Source of the DNA: an uncultured Prevotellaceae bacterium
GTDB taxonomy: Bacteria > Bacteroidota > Bacteroidia > Bacteroidales > Bacteroidaceae
Assembly: GCA_902788605.1 (NCBI GenBank)
Contig: CADAKX010000002.1
Location: 1-64,000 of the forward strand
DNA: 64,000 bases
Direction: 5' to 3'
Of this stretch, positions 21,620 to 31,314 are shown one piece after another. Numbering within the stretch: the stretch's first letter is position 1; each line of letters starts with the position of its first letter. The notes beneath the pieces are model-generated. The model saw nothing but the letters and a program-made list of their open reading frames with translations. It was not told the DNA's origin and did no database searches. The position numbers and the translations under genes are program-made.

Positions 21620-24600
21620 ATGAAAGAACATCTTGATATCTTTCTGCCCAAAGTTGACGAGGAATGGGCAGAAACCCTCAAAGAACAAGTGCTAAGTGGT
21701 ACGCTGGTGCTCAACGTTTTTAGTACGGAGGCTGTTAGGTCCAGTGAGGCTCTGCGTCAGATTGCTGCCCAGACGCAGGCGCCCTATGTGGCCCTTGTGG
21801 TCAAGGATACAGCTATCCAGTTGGGTGAGGCTGCCTTGGAGCGTATGGTCAAAGTGGCTCAGGACAGTGGGGCCGCCATGGTCTATGCCGACCGTTATGA
21901 AAAGAAAAGGGTGGGCGATGACTGGCAGACCGAGAAACACCCCGTGATTGACTATCAGTTGGGTGCCATCCGTGATGATTTCGACTTCGGTGCTCTGTGG
22001 CTGCTGAAGGGCGATTTGTTGCGCCAGTGGGCCCATGAGTCGGCTAATACACAATATAAATATGGTGGACTCTATGACCTGCGTCTCTATCTCAGCAGAC
22101 AAGGAGAGTTGCTCCATCTTAATGAAATGCTCTATACCGAGGTGGAGCGTGATATGCGTGCCTCGGGTGAAAAACAGTTTGATTATGTCAATCCTGCCAA
22201 CCGTGAGGTGCAGATTGAGATGGAACAGGTGGCCACCCGACATCTGGATGCTATCGGCGCTCTGGTTGATACCAACAGCCTGCTGACAATCGATTACAAC
22301 GAGCAGCCCTTTGATGTCGAGGCCTCGGTAATTATCCCTGTCTTTAATCGTGCCAAGACGATTGCCGATGCCGTGAAGAGTGCCTTGGAACAGGAGACAT
22401 CATTCGCCTATAACGTCATCGTGGTCGATAACCACTCCACCGACGGCACCGCCGATATCCTGTCCAGTCTGTCGCAGAGCTATAGCGACAAACTCCATGT
22501 CCTCAACCCCGACCGCACCGACCTGGGCATTGGCGGCTGTTGGAACATGGCGGTCAACGACTCCCGCTGCGGCCGCTTTGCCGTTCAGTTGGATAGCGAT
22601 GACCTCTATTCTTCGCCCAAGACGCTGCAGACCATCGTTGATGCTTTCTATGAACAAAAGGCAGCCATGATGGTGGGCTCCTATCGTATGTGCGACTTTG
22701 ACCTGAACACCCTGCCTCCGGGACTCATTGACCACAAGGAATGGACCGACGAGAACGGCCCCAATAACGCCCTGCGTATCAATGGTCTTGGAGCTCCTCG
22801 TGCCTTCTTCACGCCTTTGCTGCGCGAGGTTCAGTTGCCCAATACCAGCTATGGTGAAGACTATGCCATGGGCCTGTGGTTCTCGCGCAATTATCGCATC
22901 GGGCGTATCTTTGACGAACTTTACCTTTGTCGTCGATGGGGTGGTAATAGCGATGCGGCTTTGAGTGTTGACCGCATCAATGCTAACAACCTCTATAAGG
23001 ATCGTCTGCGTACGCTGGAAATCAAGGCTCGCCAGGCAAAGAACTCTGGTTATCAATCTCAACCCTCGATAACCTCACCTCTGTATCGTTATTTCGATCG
23101 CCAACTGCGTCTGTGGCCAGAAACACGTGACCGCTATCGCGAGTTGACGCATGTGGAGACCCGGGATTTGAATGTTGGTTCGTCCACCTTCGAGGTGCAG
23201 TTTAATCCAGCCCGCATCCGTTCCACGGGAGCCACAATCAGCAAGGAGGCCGTGGCAGCACGTCCATGTTTCCTGTGTAAGGCCAACCGCCCACAGGTAC
23301 AGATGACGAAGATACAGAATGCCGACTATGAGTTGCTGGTCAATCCGTATCCCATTCTCCCCATGCATTTCACCATTCCAATGCGCCGTCATCAGCTGCA
23401 GCAGATTCGTGGTATGTATGGCGAGATGATTCAGTTGCTCAAGAACTATCCCGACCTGATGGTCTTCTATAACGGACCCATGTGTGGAGCATCGGCACCC
23501 GACCATGCCCATCTGCAGGCAGGCACATCGGGCATCCTGCCCCTGCAGCGTGAGTGGCAGCGACTGTCGCGCAACCTGACCGAGGTGGCCCGTCGTGGTG
23601 AGGATGCCACGTTGTCGGTCATCGAGGACTATCCCTGCGCAGCACTCGCCATCCGTTCCCGCAGCCGTCGTGGCAGTGAACGCATGTTTGCCACGCTCTA
23701 TCATGCCCTGCCTAAGGTGCCCGACCAGACCGAGCCCATGCTGAATGTGGTGGCTTGGCGTGCTGATGATGAGTATGTCTCGGTGGTATTCCCACGCAGG
23801 AAACACCGTCCAGACTGCTATTATAAAGATAATGACGAGAAACTGCTGGTGAGTCCGGGAGCATTGGATATGTCGGGACTTATCATCACGCCTCGCCGCG
23901 AGGACTTTGAACGCATTACGCCTGAGCAGGCTCTTGCGATTCTGAGCGAGTGTGCCTTGTCGGTCGAGGATATGGAAGCCTTGAAGGAACGCTTGGCTAA
24001 GGTCACGTTTAATGTGGAGCGTTCTGCTGCTTCGATGGAGGAGCCTAACGTCACCGTTGGTATTGTCAGTGGTCAGAAGATTGTCTTCGAACTCAATGGC
24101 AATTACACGGCCAAGGGAGAGACACTTGTTGGCATGCAGACCGTTGAGTTGGCCGAGGGAGGACTGTTGTGGCGTGGTCAGAACTATCGCTCGCTGCGGT
24201 TTAAGCCCCAGGACGATGATGCCTCGTTCACCCTCCATGATGTGACCATCGGTGTGGGCTTCCATTGGGAGCGACAAGAGAAGCAGACCTTCCGAGGCAT
24301 GCTTCGACTGGTGGTTGAGGCCGACAAGGTGCTGGCAATCAACGAACTGCCAGTGGAGCAGTATCTGGAGAGTGTTATCTCGAGTGAGATGAGTGCCACT
24401 TCCTCACCCGAGTTGCTCAAGGCCCATGCAGTGATCTCGCGTTCATGGCTGTTGTGCCAAATGGAGAACCGTCAGAAGGAAGGCCGTGACAAGGCCAACA
24501 GTTTCTTCTCGTTTGTGAAAAAGGACGATGAGTTGCTGCGCTGGTATGATCGTGAAGACCATACCCTCTTTGATGTCTGTGCCGATGACCACTGCCAGCG

Positions 24601-25255
24601 TTATCAGGGTATCACCCGTGCATCGTCACCCGCTGTGGCTGAGGCTATCAAGGCCACCCGTGGACAGGTGTTGATGTCAGACAACGAACTCTGTGACGCC
24701 CGCTTCTCAAAGTGCTGTGGCGGTCAGACCGAGGAGTTCCAGTATTGCTGGGAGAACATCAAAAAGCCATATCTCGTGTCGGTCAGCGACCCGTTCTGTC
24801 ATACCAGTGACCGTCGCATCCTGTCTCAGGTGTTGAACGACTATGATCAGGAAACCCCCGATTTCTATGAGTGGACGGTGGCCTATACGCAGGAGGAACT
24901 CACCGAGTTGGTTAATCGCAAGACAAAACTCGACCTGGGTGACATCGTCGATTTGATTCCCCTTGACCGTGGAACGAGTGGTCGTATCTGGCGTCTGCAA
25001 CTGGTGGGCACCAAACGGTCGTTTATCATCGGCAAGGAACTCGAGATTCGTCGTGCATTGAGCGAAACCCATCTTTATAGCAGTGCCTTCGATGTCGAGA
25101 AGCGCGATAACCGCTTTATCCTTCACGGTCGTGGCTGGGGCCATGGTGTGGGACTCTGTCAGATAGGTGCTGCCGTGATGGGCGAGAAAGGTTATGATTA
25201 TGATGATATTCTCCTATATTATTATAGAGGTGCGGAAATAAAACAGATTTACTAA
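21620..25255 (+). CDS. Three-domain protein: GT2, DUF4922 (HIT/GalT-like), SpoIID/LytB
   Basis: A 1211-residue cytoplasmic-looking protein. Residues 1-230 resemble a degenerate nucleotide-sugar fold. A family 2 glycosyltransferase domain follows ([17 protein letters not shown] at about 236, DSDD near 326). From about 507 to 790 is DUF4922, with a cysteine pair ([10 protein letters not shown]) and the HIT/GalT-like catalytic motif PDHAHLQAG (about 626-634). The last 320 residues are SpoIID/LytB ([18 protein letters not shown], then [15 protein letters not shown]), a glycan-strand lytic domain in known members. No signal peptide is seen, odd for a wall-cleaving domain. It starts an operon with two AmpG-like transporters, so processing of imported wall fragments is the best guess. 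Confidence 0.85.
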   Translation: MKEHLDIFLPKVDEEWAETLKEQVLSGTLVLNVFSTEAVRSSEALRQIAAQTQAPYVALVVKDTAIQLGEAALERMVKVAQDSGAAMVYADRYEKKRVGDDWQTEKHPVIDYQLGAIRDDFDFGALWLLKGDLLRQWAHESANTQYKYGGLYDLRLYLSRQGELLHLNEMLYTEVERDMRASGEKQFDYVNPANREVQIEMEQVATRHLDAIGALVDTNSLLTIDYNEQPFDVEASVIIPVFNRAKTIADAVKSALEQETSFAYNVIVVDNHSTDGTADILSSLSQSYSDKLHVLNPDRTDLGIGGCWNMAVNDSRCGRFAVQLDSDDLYSSPKTLQTIVDAFYEQKAAMMVGSYRMCDFDLNTLPPGLIDHKEWTDENGPNNALRINGLGAPRAFFTPLLREVQLPNTSYGEDYAMGLWFSRNYRIGRIFDELYLCRRWGGNSDAALSVDRINANNLYKDRLRTLEIKARQAKNSGYQSQPSITSPLYRYFDRQLRLWPETRDRYRELTHVETRDLNVGSSTFEVQFNPARIRSTGATISKEAVAARPCFLCKANRPQVQMTKIQNADYELLVNPYPILPMHFTIPMRRHQLQQIRGMYGEMIQLLKNYPDLMVFYNGPMCGASAPDHAHLQAGTSGILPLQREWQRLSRNLTEVARRGEDATLSVIEDYPCAALAIRSRSRRGSERMFATLYHALPKVPDQTEPMLNVVAWRADDEYVSVVFPRRKHRPDCYYKDNDEKLLVSPGALDMSGLIITPRREDFERITPEQALAILSECALSVEDMEALKERLAKVTFNVERSAASMEEPNVTVGIVSGQKIVFELNGNYTAKGETLVGMQTVELAEGGLLWRGQNYRSLRFKPQDDDASFTLHDVTIGVGFHWERQEKQTFRGMLRLVVEADKVLAINELPVEQYLESVISSEMSATSSPELLKAHAVISRSWLLCQMENRQKEGRDKANSFFSFVKKDDELLRWYDREDHTLFDVCADDHCQRYQGITRASSPAVAEAIKATRGQVLMSDNELCDARFSKCCGGQTEEFQYCWENIKKPYLVSVSDPFCHTSDRRILSQVLNDYDQETPDFYEWTVAYTQEELTELVNRKTKLDLGDIVDLIPLDRGTSGRIWRLQLVGTKRSFIIGKELEIRRALSETHLYSSAFDVEKRDNRFILHGRGWGHGVGLCQIGAAVMGEKGYDYDDILLYYYRGAEIKQIY

Positions 25256-25256
25256 T

Positions 25257-26525
25257 ATGCGACAGAAAAGAAATCCTTGGGCGTGGATACCTACGCTTTA
25301 TATGGCAGAGGCATTGCCATATGTGGCTGTTATGACCATTTCGACAATTATGTATAAGCGTCTTGGTATCTCAAATACCGATATAGCGCTCTATACGGGT
25401 TGGCTCTATTTGCCATGGGTCATCAAACCCTTCTGGAGTCCCTTCGTGGATTTGATGAAGACCAAACGCTGGTGGACGATAACCATGCAGTTTATCATTG
25501 CCATTGGCTTTGCCTGTATTGCGTTCTCACTCCCAACGTCTTTCTTCTTTCAACTGTCGTTAGCTGCGTTTTGGCTCGTTGCCTTTACGTCTGCCACCCA
25601 CGACATTGCTGCCGATGGCTATTATATGCACGCCCTCGATGACCATGAACAGTCGCTCTATGTAGGTATTCGTAGCACCTTCTATCGTATAGCCACTGTA
25701 GCAGGCCAGGGCCTGTTGGTGATCTTGGCAGGTTTCTTGGAGAACTCCACAGGTGACATTCCATGGGCTTGGGCTATAACCTTTGGTATTATGTCTGTGA
25801 CCTTTGTGCTGTTGTCTATCTATCATGGTTTTATCCTGTCTCGTCCGGCATCAGACAGACCCATTCAAGGCGTTACGGCGCGTACTGTTGCGCGTGAGTT
25901 CCTGGAAACCTTCCGCACGTTCTTTACCAAGAAGAATGCACTGGTGGCCATCCTCTTCATGTTGTTGTATCGCTTGCCAGAGGCACAGTTGGTGAAGCTC
26001 ATCAACCCCTTTATGCTCGACCCCGTGGAAAAGGGTGGCTTGGGATTGACCACGGGCGAGGTGGGTTTCGTCTATGGTACGGTGGGTATCGTCGGTCTGA
26101 CCATTGGTGGTATCCTTGGTGGCATTGCTGCGGCCCATGGCGGACTGAAGAAATGGCTGTGGCCCATGGTCTGCGCGATTACGTTGCCAGACCTGGTATA
26201 TGTCTATCTAAGTTATGTTCAACCGGAAGGACTGGGTATCGTCAATGTCTGTATCTTTATTGAACAGTTTGGCTATGGCTTTGGCTTTACGGCCTATATG
26301 CTCTATCTGATTTATTTCTCGGAAGGAGCACACAAGACAGCCCACTACGCCATGTGTACCGGTTTCATGGCATTGGGCATGATGCTTCCGGGTATGATGG
26401 CTGGTTGGTTGCAGGAAACCATCGGTTATCCCCATTTCTTCCTGTGGACCATCATCTGCTGTCTGGTGACCTTTGCGGTCTGCGCGTTCTTGAAGATTGA
26501 TCCAGAGTTTGGCAAAAAGAAATAA
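25257..26525 (+). CDS. AmpG-like MFS transporter 1
   Basis: A 422-residue protein with about 12 membrane helices. The opening NPWAWIPTLYMAEALPYVAV, the WLYLPWVIKPFWSPFVDLMK segment (about 50-69) and ATHDIAADGYYMHAL (about 116-130) belong to the AmpG branch of the major facilitator superfamily, which imports anhydro-muropeptides. It begins 1 bp after the SpoIID-type gene and is 6 bp from its paralogue, so all three share a transcript. Substrate assignment rests on family and context. Confidence 0.85.
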   Translation: MRQKRNPWAWIPTLYMAEALPYVAVMTISTIMYKRLGISNTDIALYTGWLYLPWVIKPFWSPFVDLMKTKRWWTITMQFIIAIGFACIAFSLPTSFFFQLSLAAFWLVAFTSATHDIAADGYYMHALDDHEQSLYVGIRSTFYRIATVAGQGLLVILAGFLENSTGDIPWAWAITFGIMSVTFVLLSIYHGFILSRPASDRPIQGVTARTVAREFLETFRTFFTKKNALVAILFMLLYRLPEAQLVKLINPFMLDPVEKGGLGLTTGEVGFVYGTVGIVGLTIGGILGGIAAAHGGLKKWLWPMVCAITLPDLVYVYLSYVQPEGLGIVNVCIFIEQFGYGFGFTAYMLYLIYFSEGAHKTAHYAMCTGFMALGMMLPGMMAGWLQETIGYPHFFLWTIICCLVTFAVCAFLKIDPEFGKKK

Positions 26526-26531
26526 ATAGAG

Positions 26532-27710
26532 ATGGACGGACAGGGCAGAACGACGATGTGGCTTTCCTCTTTGTATTTTGCAAAGGGGTTGCCCCGTGTG
26601 GTCGTTTTCGTCATTGCCCTGTTGCTGTTCCGGCAGATGGGATTCCGTGTGGGCGAGGCCCTGTGTGCCGTGTCGCTGTTCTATCTGCCCTGGGTGCTGA
26701 AGGTGTGGTGGAAGCCCTTTGTTGACACCACGTTGACCTATCGTCATTGGATTCTGACAACCCAGTTGCTCATCTCGCTCACCTTTGCACTGTTGGCATT
26801 CTCGCTCTCAATGAGATGGCTGATGTGGACACTGCTGGCTGGTTTGTCTTGGCTCATAGCCATGCATAATGTGGCAGCCGACGGCTTTGCCCGTTTGCGC
26901 CCTTTGGCCTCCCATCATTCTGTGGTGCAGGAACTGTTTCGTAAGTTCTCGATGGTCGTAGGCCAAGGCATGCTCTTGGTGTTGGTGGGCAACATCCAGG
27001 TGTTCTATCGTCGCGACATGCTTTATTCGTGGCGTGTATTGTTCTATCTGTTGTCGGGCTTCTACCTGTTCTTGCTGATTTGGCATGTGTGGATGCTGCC
27101 TCGTCGTAGGAAGGCTCTTTCTAAAAAGCAAGAGCAAGATCCAACTCCATTCTATCAAGCCTATTTGGGTGGCATCCTCTTCCTTTTGTGCTATGCCTTT
27201 GTCCAGGGCATGGTGGCTAAGGTCAGTGTGCTGTTCCTGATGGACACCTACAGCGCAGGTGGCTTGGGACTCTCTCCTCAGGAGTTTGGTTTTGTGATGG
27301 GACTAGTTGGTATTACGGCCCTGACCGTCGGTGGTCTCCTCGGTACTAAGGCTATTGCCCGTTTTGGCTTTGCGCGTTGTCTTTGGCCAATGACGGTCAT
27401 CATGCTGATACCTTGTGCCGTCTATGTGGCACTCAGCTACTGGCAACCCCGTGAACTGTATGTCGTCAGTTTCAGTGTCCTGGCCGAGCAGTTGAGCTAT
27501 GGCTTTGGCTTCGCGTTATACCTGTCATTCCTGAATCATACGGCACATCGCGAGAAGGGAAAGTCGCTGATGGCCCTTTCGCTCCTGATAGGCTGTCTTG
27601 TCTCAGGACCATTGTTGCAGTTGATGGGCTATAATGCTTTCTTTGTGATGTCACTCATTCTCTCTGTGCTCACACTCCTGTCTTCCGCCACGTTAAGAAC
27701 AGCCTCTTGA
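26532..27710 (+). CDS. AmpG-like MFS transporter 2
   Basis: A 392-residue paralogue of the preceding gene: FAKGLPRVVVFVIALLLFRQ, FYLPWVLKVWWKPFVDTTLT and IAMHNVAADGFARL occupy the same places. Two adjacent related transporters suggest either two substrates (for example sugar and peptide parts) or a heteromeric pair. It ends the operon and is followed by a strong terminator. Confidence 0.83.
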   Translation: MDGQGRTTMWLSSLYFAKGLPRVVVFVIALLLFRQMGFRVGEALCAVSLFYLPWVLKVWWKPFVDTTLTYRHWILTTQLLISLTFALLAFSLSMRWLMWTLLAGLSWLIAMHNVAADGFARLRPLASHHSVVQELFRKFSMVVGQGMLLVLVGNIQVFYRRDMLYSWRVLFYLLSGFYLFLLIWHVWMLPRRRKALSKKQEQDPTPFYQAYLGGILFLLCYAFVQGMVAKVSVLFLMDTYSAGGLGLSPQEFGFVMGLVGITALTVGGLLGTKAIARFGFARCLWPMTVIMLIPCAVYVALSYWQPRELYVVSFSVLAEQLSYGFGFALYLSFLNHTAHREKGKSLMALSLLIGCLVSGPLLQLMGYNAFFVMSLILSVLTLLSSATLRTAS

Positions 27711-27745
27711 ATAGAAAATGGGAGAACAATTTTCGCAGAAAAATT

Positions 27746-27775
27746 AAAGAGCAAGGAATAATCCTTGCTCTTTTT
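27746..27775 (+). terminator. Intrinsic terminator
   Basis: AAAGAGCAAGGA (27746-27757) and TCCTTGCTCTTT (27762-27773) form a perfect 12-bp stem with a four-base loop and a T run. Its symmetry also lets it serve the convergent cysE-like gene. Confidence 0.9.
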
Positions 27776-27797
27776 ATTATCACCTCTTATTAGTGTC

Positions 27798-28712
27798 TTA
27801 GATTCCCAGTCCACCCTGGAATGAGGCCTCAATCGCCTTGCTCTGCTGGATGCGAGAATAGGGAGGCACATCGTTGGTCACCCAGATGTTACCACCGATG
27901 ACTGAGTGGTGGCCAATGGTGATACGTCCAAGGATAGAAGCGTTAGAATATACCGTCACATGGTCTTCGATAATCGGGTGACGGGGGATGTTCAGCATAT
28001 TGCCGTTCTCATCATATCGGAAACTCTTAGCGCCTAAGGTTACGCCCTGATACAGGGTCACATGATTACCAATGATGGTCGTCTCGCCAATCACCACACC
28101 TGTGCCATGGTCAATGGCGAAGTACTCGCCAATCTGTGCGCCGGGGTGAATGTCAATACCCGTTTTCGAGTGGGCCTGCTCGGTGATGATGCGGGGGATG
28201 ACAGGTACCTGCATCTGGTGCAGCACATGGGCAATGCGATAGTGGGTCATCGTATTCATCACAGGATAGCAATAGATCACCTCACCATAGTTGGTGGCGG
28301 CAGGGTCGCTCTGGAACATAGCTTCCACATCGGTATAGAGCAGGCGCTTGACCTCGGGCAGTTGGTCAATGAACTTCAGAGCCAGCGTCTCGGATGCTTT
28401 GAGAATCTCTTCCTCGCTGCAATTGCAATCCTCGCAGAACTGCATGCCACGGGCAATCTGGCGTTTCAGCAGGTTGTAGAGTTCATCCATGCTGACGCCA
28501 ATATGATAAGAGCGCATCTTCTCGTCACTCTGCCGTTTGTGGAAATAGTCGGTGAAGATGATGTCCTTACACAGGTTCACAATACGTCTTACCTCTTCTA
28601 CACTTGGCATCGGCGCAGTGCCGGCGGGCATCATGTCACGCTCGCGCTCCGATAGCTTTGACAGCTTTGCTACGTTTCTCTGTAGCACCTCGTTCAGCTT
28701 GTCCTGTTCCAT
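27798..28712 (-). CDS. cysE: Serine O-acetyltransferase (CysE/EpsC type)
   Basis: A 304-residue hexapeptide acetyltransferase. The N-terminal helical half contains DPAATNYGEVIYCYP (about 135-149), followed by the left-handed beta-helix with DIHPGAQIGEYFAIDHGTGV (about 184-203), where the catalytic His and Asp lie, and IIGNHVTLYQGVTLGAKSF. This is the long SAT form making O-acetylserine for cysteine. The C-terminus (SKAIEASFQGGLGI) is complete and may carry the isoleucine tail that binds cysteine synthase. Located downstream of glnN on the same strand but separated by a large inverted repeat. Confidence 0.88.
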   Translation of the reverse strand: MEQDKLNEVLQRNVAKLSKLSERERDMMPAGTAPMPSVEEVRRIVNLCKDIIFTDYFHKRQSDEKMRSYHIGVSMDELYNLLKRQIARGMQFCEDCNCSEEEILKASETLALKFIDQLPEVKRLLYTDVEAMFQSDPAATNYGEVIYCYPVMNTMTHYRIAHVLHQMQVPVIPRIITEQAHSKTGIDIHPGAQIGEYFAIDHGTGVVIGETTIIGNHVTLYQGVTLGAKSFRYDENGNMLNIPRHPIIEDHVTVYSNASILGRITIGHHSVIGGNIWVTNDVPPYSRIQQSKAIEASFQGGLGI

Positions 28713-28748
28713 CTATGTCTTTTTTTTGTTATTTATTGTTTTTTTTCG

Positions 28749-28840
28749 GAGGTACGAGGTGCGAGGTACGAGGTGCGAGGTCAGATTTGCTGGCGGATTT
28801 TTCTATTCTCGTACCTCGCACCTCGTACCTCGTACCTCGA
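28749..28840. repeat. Large inverted repeat of ACGAGGTGCG units
   Basis: The left arm (about 28749-28782) alternates GAGGTACGAGGTGCGAGGT. The right arm (about 28808-28840) carries the complementary CTCGTACCTCGCACCTCG with one mismatch over about 27 bp; the loop is about 26 bases. It fills the gap between glnN and the cysE-like gene, downstream of one and upstream of the other. Confidence 0.85.
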
Positions 28841-28862
28841 ATCTATCCTCGTCCCCTCGATA

Positions 28863-31085
28863 TTACCTAATAAACAGCAACTCGCGGTATTTAGGCAGCG
28901 TCCACAGTCCGTCCTCCACAATCAGTTCCAGCTTGTCAATCTCCTTGCGGATAGCCTCCATGTGGGGACAAACAGTGTCGTGATATTGGATGGCACGCTC
29001 GTGGATATCCTCGATGCGGTTGGCCACACGACGAGCATCCGTCAGTTCCTCTACCAACTGCTCAATCTTCTCCGTACGCTCGGCAATCTCCTCGATGAGC
29101 TTCATGTTACGGGTTGACAGGCGTTCGGCACGCTCAGCTGAGAATACTTCCTTCATGCCCTGCACGTTCTTGATGAGCTTACTCTGGTAGTGTGTAGCCA
29201 CAGGGATGATGTGGTTCATGGCCAGATCTCCCAGCACACGAGCCTCGATCTGCACCGTCTTCACATACATCTCCCATTTCACCTCGTTGCGGGCTTCCAG
29301 CTCCTTCTTGTTCATCACCTTGGTGCTCTCAAACATCTGGATGCTTGAGTCGTCGAGGTAGTGCTCGAAGATCACGGGGCATGACTTCTCTACGTCCAGT
29401 CCGCGCTTGGCAGCCTCCTCTACCCATTCCTCTGAGTAGCCATTGCCGTCAAAGCGGATGGGCTTACACGTCTTCACGTCGTCTTTCAGAACCTCAAGCA
29501 GTGCCTGAATCTTATCCTCGCCCTTGGCAATCTTCGCATCAACGCGCTCTTTGAAAGAGTTGAGTGCTTCTGCCATGGCGGCGTTCAGAGCAATCATGGC
29601 ACTAGCACAGTTGACACTCGAACCCGGAGCACGGAACTCGAAGCGGTTGCCGGTGAAGGCAAAGGGTGACGTGCGGTTGCGGTCGGTATTATCTACCACG
29701 AGGTCAGGAATCTGGGGAATGTCAATCTCCATGCCCTGCTTACCCTTCAGGTTGAAGAGCTCGTTGGTCTCAGATGTCTCGATATGATTCAGTACCTCGG
29801 TGAGCTGTGTGCCCAGGAACGAACTGATGATAGCAGGAGGTGCCTCGTTGCCACCCAGACGGTGGGCGTTTGTGGCACTCATGATACTGGCCTTCAGCAG
29901 TCCGTTGTGGTGATATACAGCCATCAGCGTCTCCACGATGAACGTGATGAAACGCAGGTTCTCCTCGGGTGTGGTGCCGGGAGCGTGCAGCAGCGTTGAC
30001 GACTCATTATGCATTGTGCATTGTGAATTATGCATTGCTGTAAGGCTCCAGTTGCAGTGCTTACCACTGCCGTTGATGCCGTCGAAAGGCTTTTCGTGGA
30101 GCAACACGCGGAAACCATGCTTGCGGGCCACCTTCTTCATCAGACTCATCAGCAGCATGTTGTGGTCCACAGCCAGATTGCACTCCTCGAAGATAGGAGC
30201 CAACTCAAACTGGTTGGGAGCCACCTCGTTGTGACGAGTCTTCACGGGGATGGCCAACTCCAGCGACTGAATCTCGAGGTCCTTCATAAAGGCCTGCACA
30301 CGGTCGGGAATGGTACCAAAGTAGTGGTCGTCCATCTGCTGGTTCTTGGCACTCTCGTGACCCATCAGTGTGCGGCCGGTCATCAGCAGGTCGGGACGGG
30401 CAGAATAGAGTCCCTCGTCCACGAGGAAGTACTCCTGCTCCCAACCCAGGTTCACCTGCACCTTGGTCACATCGTCGTAGAAATACTGGCAAACATCCTT
30501 TGCAGCCTTGGTCACGGCGTGGATAGCGCGGAGTAGGGGAGCCTTATAGTCCAAGGCCTCACCCGTATAGGCGATAAAGATGGTGGGGATACACAGCGTG
30601 TCGTCGATGATAAACACGGGTGATGTAGGATCCCAAGCTGAGTAGCCGCGTGCTTCGAAGGTGTTGCGGATACCACCGTTGGGGAATGATGAGGCATCGG
30701 GCTCCTGCTGCACCAGCAGCTTGCCAGAGAACTTCTCAATCATACCGCCCTTGCCGTCGTGCTCCACAAAGGCATCGTGCTTCTCGGCAGTGCCCTCGGT
30801 CAGAGGCTGGAACCAGTGAGTATAGTGAGTCACGCCCATCTCCAGTGCCCATTTCTTCATGCCGTCGGCCACTGCGTCGGCAATTGAACGGTCCAGACAA
30901 GCGCCGTTATCCATCACATCAATCATCTTGTCGTAGATGTCCTTCGGTAAGTATTTGTACATCTTCTGACGGTTAAACACATACTTACCAAAATACTCTG
31001 AAGGGCGCTCTGCGGGCACCTTTACCTCGAGTGCATGCTTCTTAAATGCCTCTTCTACTACCTGAAATCTTAAGTTGTTTGCCAT
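28863..31085 (-). CDS. glnN: Glutamine synthetase type III
   Basis: A 740-residue GSIII. Recognisable parts: RPSEYFGKYVFN (N-terminal GSIII domain), LGWEQEYFLVDEGLYSARPD with catalytic acidic residues (about 213-232), KTRHNEVAPNQFELAP (about 288-303), GINGSGKHCNWSL (about 340-352) and NRTSPFAFTGNRFEFRAPGS (about 455-474). It joins ammonia to glutamate as a dodecamer. The start complementary to 31083-31085 (MANNLRF) is preferred because the -7 element is at 31106-31113. Between NWSL and the LLHAPG segment lies an extra block (AMHNSQCTMHNESS) encoded by a short repeat. Confidence 0.95.
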   Translation of the reverse strand: MANNLRFQVVEEAFKKHALEVKVPAERPSEYFGKYVFNRQKMYKYLPKDIYDKMIDVMDNGACLDRSIADAVADGMKKWALEMGVTHYTHWFQPLTEGTAEKHDAFVEHDGKGGMIEKFSGKLLVQQEPDASSFPNGGIRNTFEARGYSAWDPTSPVFIIDDTLCIPTIFIAYTGEALDYKAPLLRAIHAVTKAAKDVCQYFYDDVTKVQVNLGWEQEYFLVDEGLYSARPDLLMTGRTLMGHESAKNQQMDDHYFGTIPDRVQAFMKDLEIQSLELAIPVKTRHNEVAPNQFELAPIFEECNLAVDHNMLLMSLMKKVARKHGFRVLLHEKPFDGINGSGKHCNWSLTAMHNSQCTMHNESSTLLHAPGTTPEENLRFITFIVETLMAVYHHNGLLKASIMSATNAHRLGGNEAPPAIISSFLGTQLTEVLNHIETSETNELFNLKGKQGMEIDIPQIPDLVVDNTDRNRTSPFAFTGNRFEFRAPGSSVNCASAMIALNAAMAEALNSFKERVDAKIAKGEDKIQALLEVLKDDVKTCKPIRFDGNGYSEEWVEEAAKRGLDVEKSCPVIFEHYLDDSSIQMFESTKVMNKKELEARNEVKWEMYVKTVQIEARVLGDLAMNHIIPVATHYQSKLIKNVQGMKEVFSAERAERLSTRNMKLIEEIAERTEKIEQLVEELTDARRVANRIEDIHERAIQYHDTVCPHMEAIRKEIDKLELIVEDGLWTLPKYRELLFIR
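30005..30036. repeat. Short ATGCATAATTCACA-type repeat inside glnN
   Basis: The stretch ATTATGCATTGTGCATTGTG plus AATTATGCATTG (plus strand) is the kind of small repeat usually found between Bacteroidales genes. Here it lies in frame within glnN and adds roughly nine residues near the ammonia/glutamate site. Confidence 0.7.
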
Positions 31086-31105
31086 TGTTTGCATTGATTT
31101 TGCGT

Positions 31106-31141
31106 GCAAAGGTACGATTAAGTGAGTAAAAAACCAAATTT
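31106..31141 (-). promoter_or_regulatory. glnN promoter
   Basis: On the minus strand TTTG is followed after 20 bp by TACCTTTG (complement of 31106-31113). The -33 box lies inside the first unit of the 74-bp tandem repeat. Confidence 0.65.
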
Positions 31142-31259
31142 ATTTGGATTTTTTCGAGCGCGAGTACCTTCGACCATAGGTCAGAGTACGATTAAGTGAG
31201 TAAAAAACCAAATTTATTTGGATTTTTTCGAGCGTGAGTACCTTCGACCATAGGTCAGA
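31112..31259. repeat. 74-bp tandem duplication upstream of glnN
   Basis: Units 31112-31185 and 31186-31259 differ at one base (GAGCGC versus GAGCGT). Each carries the AT-rich CCAAATTTATTTGG and GAGTACCTTCGACC-ATA-GGTC. In the outer copy, GAGTACCT...GACC-ATA-GGTC...AGGTACTC closes into a hairpin (31236-31266). Only the first unit is joined to a -7 element. Confidence 0.9.
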
Positions 31260-31314
31260 GGTACTCGTTTTTCCCTAAATTACAAAGACTTTGGCATTTT
31301 TCGTTAAAACAGGG

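Noticed and set aside
23075-24277. 400-codon open frame on the minus strand
   Set aside because: It lies wholly antisense to the DUF4922 part of the 1211-residue protein, has no recognisable motif, and is explained by codon bias of the plus-strand gene.
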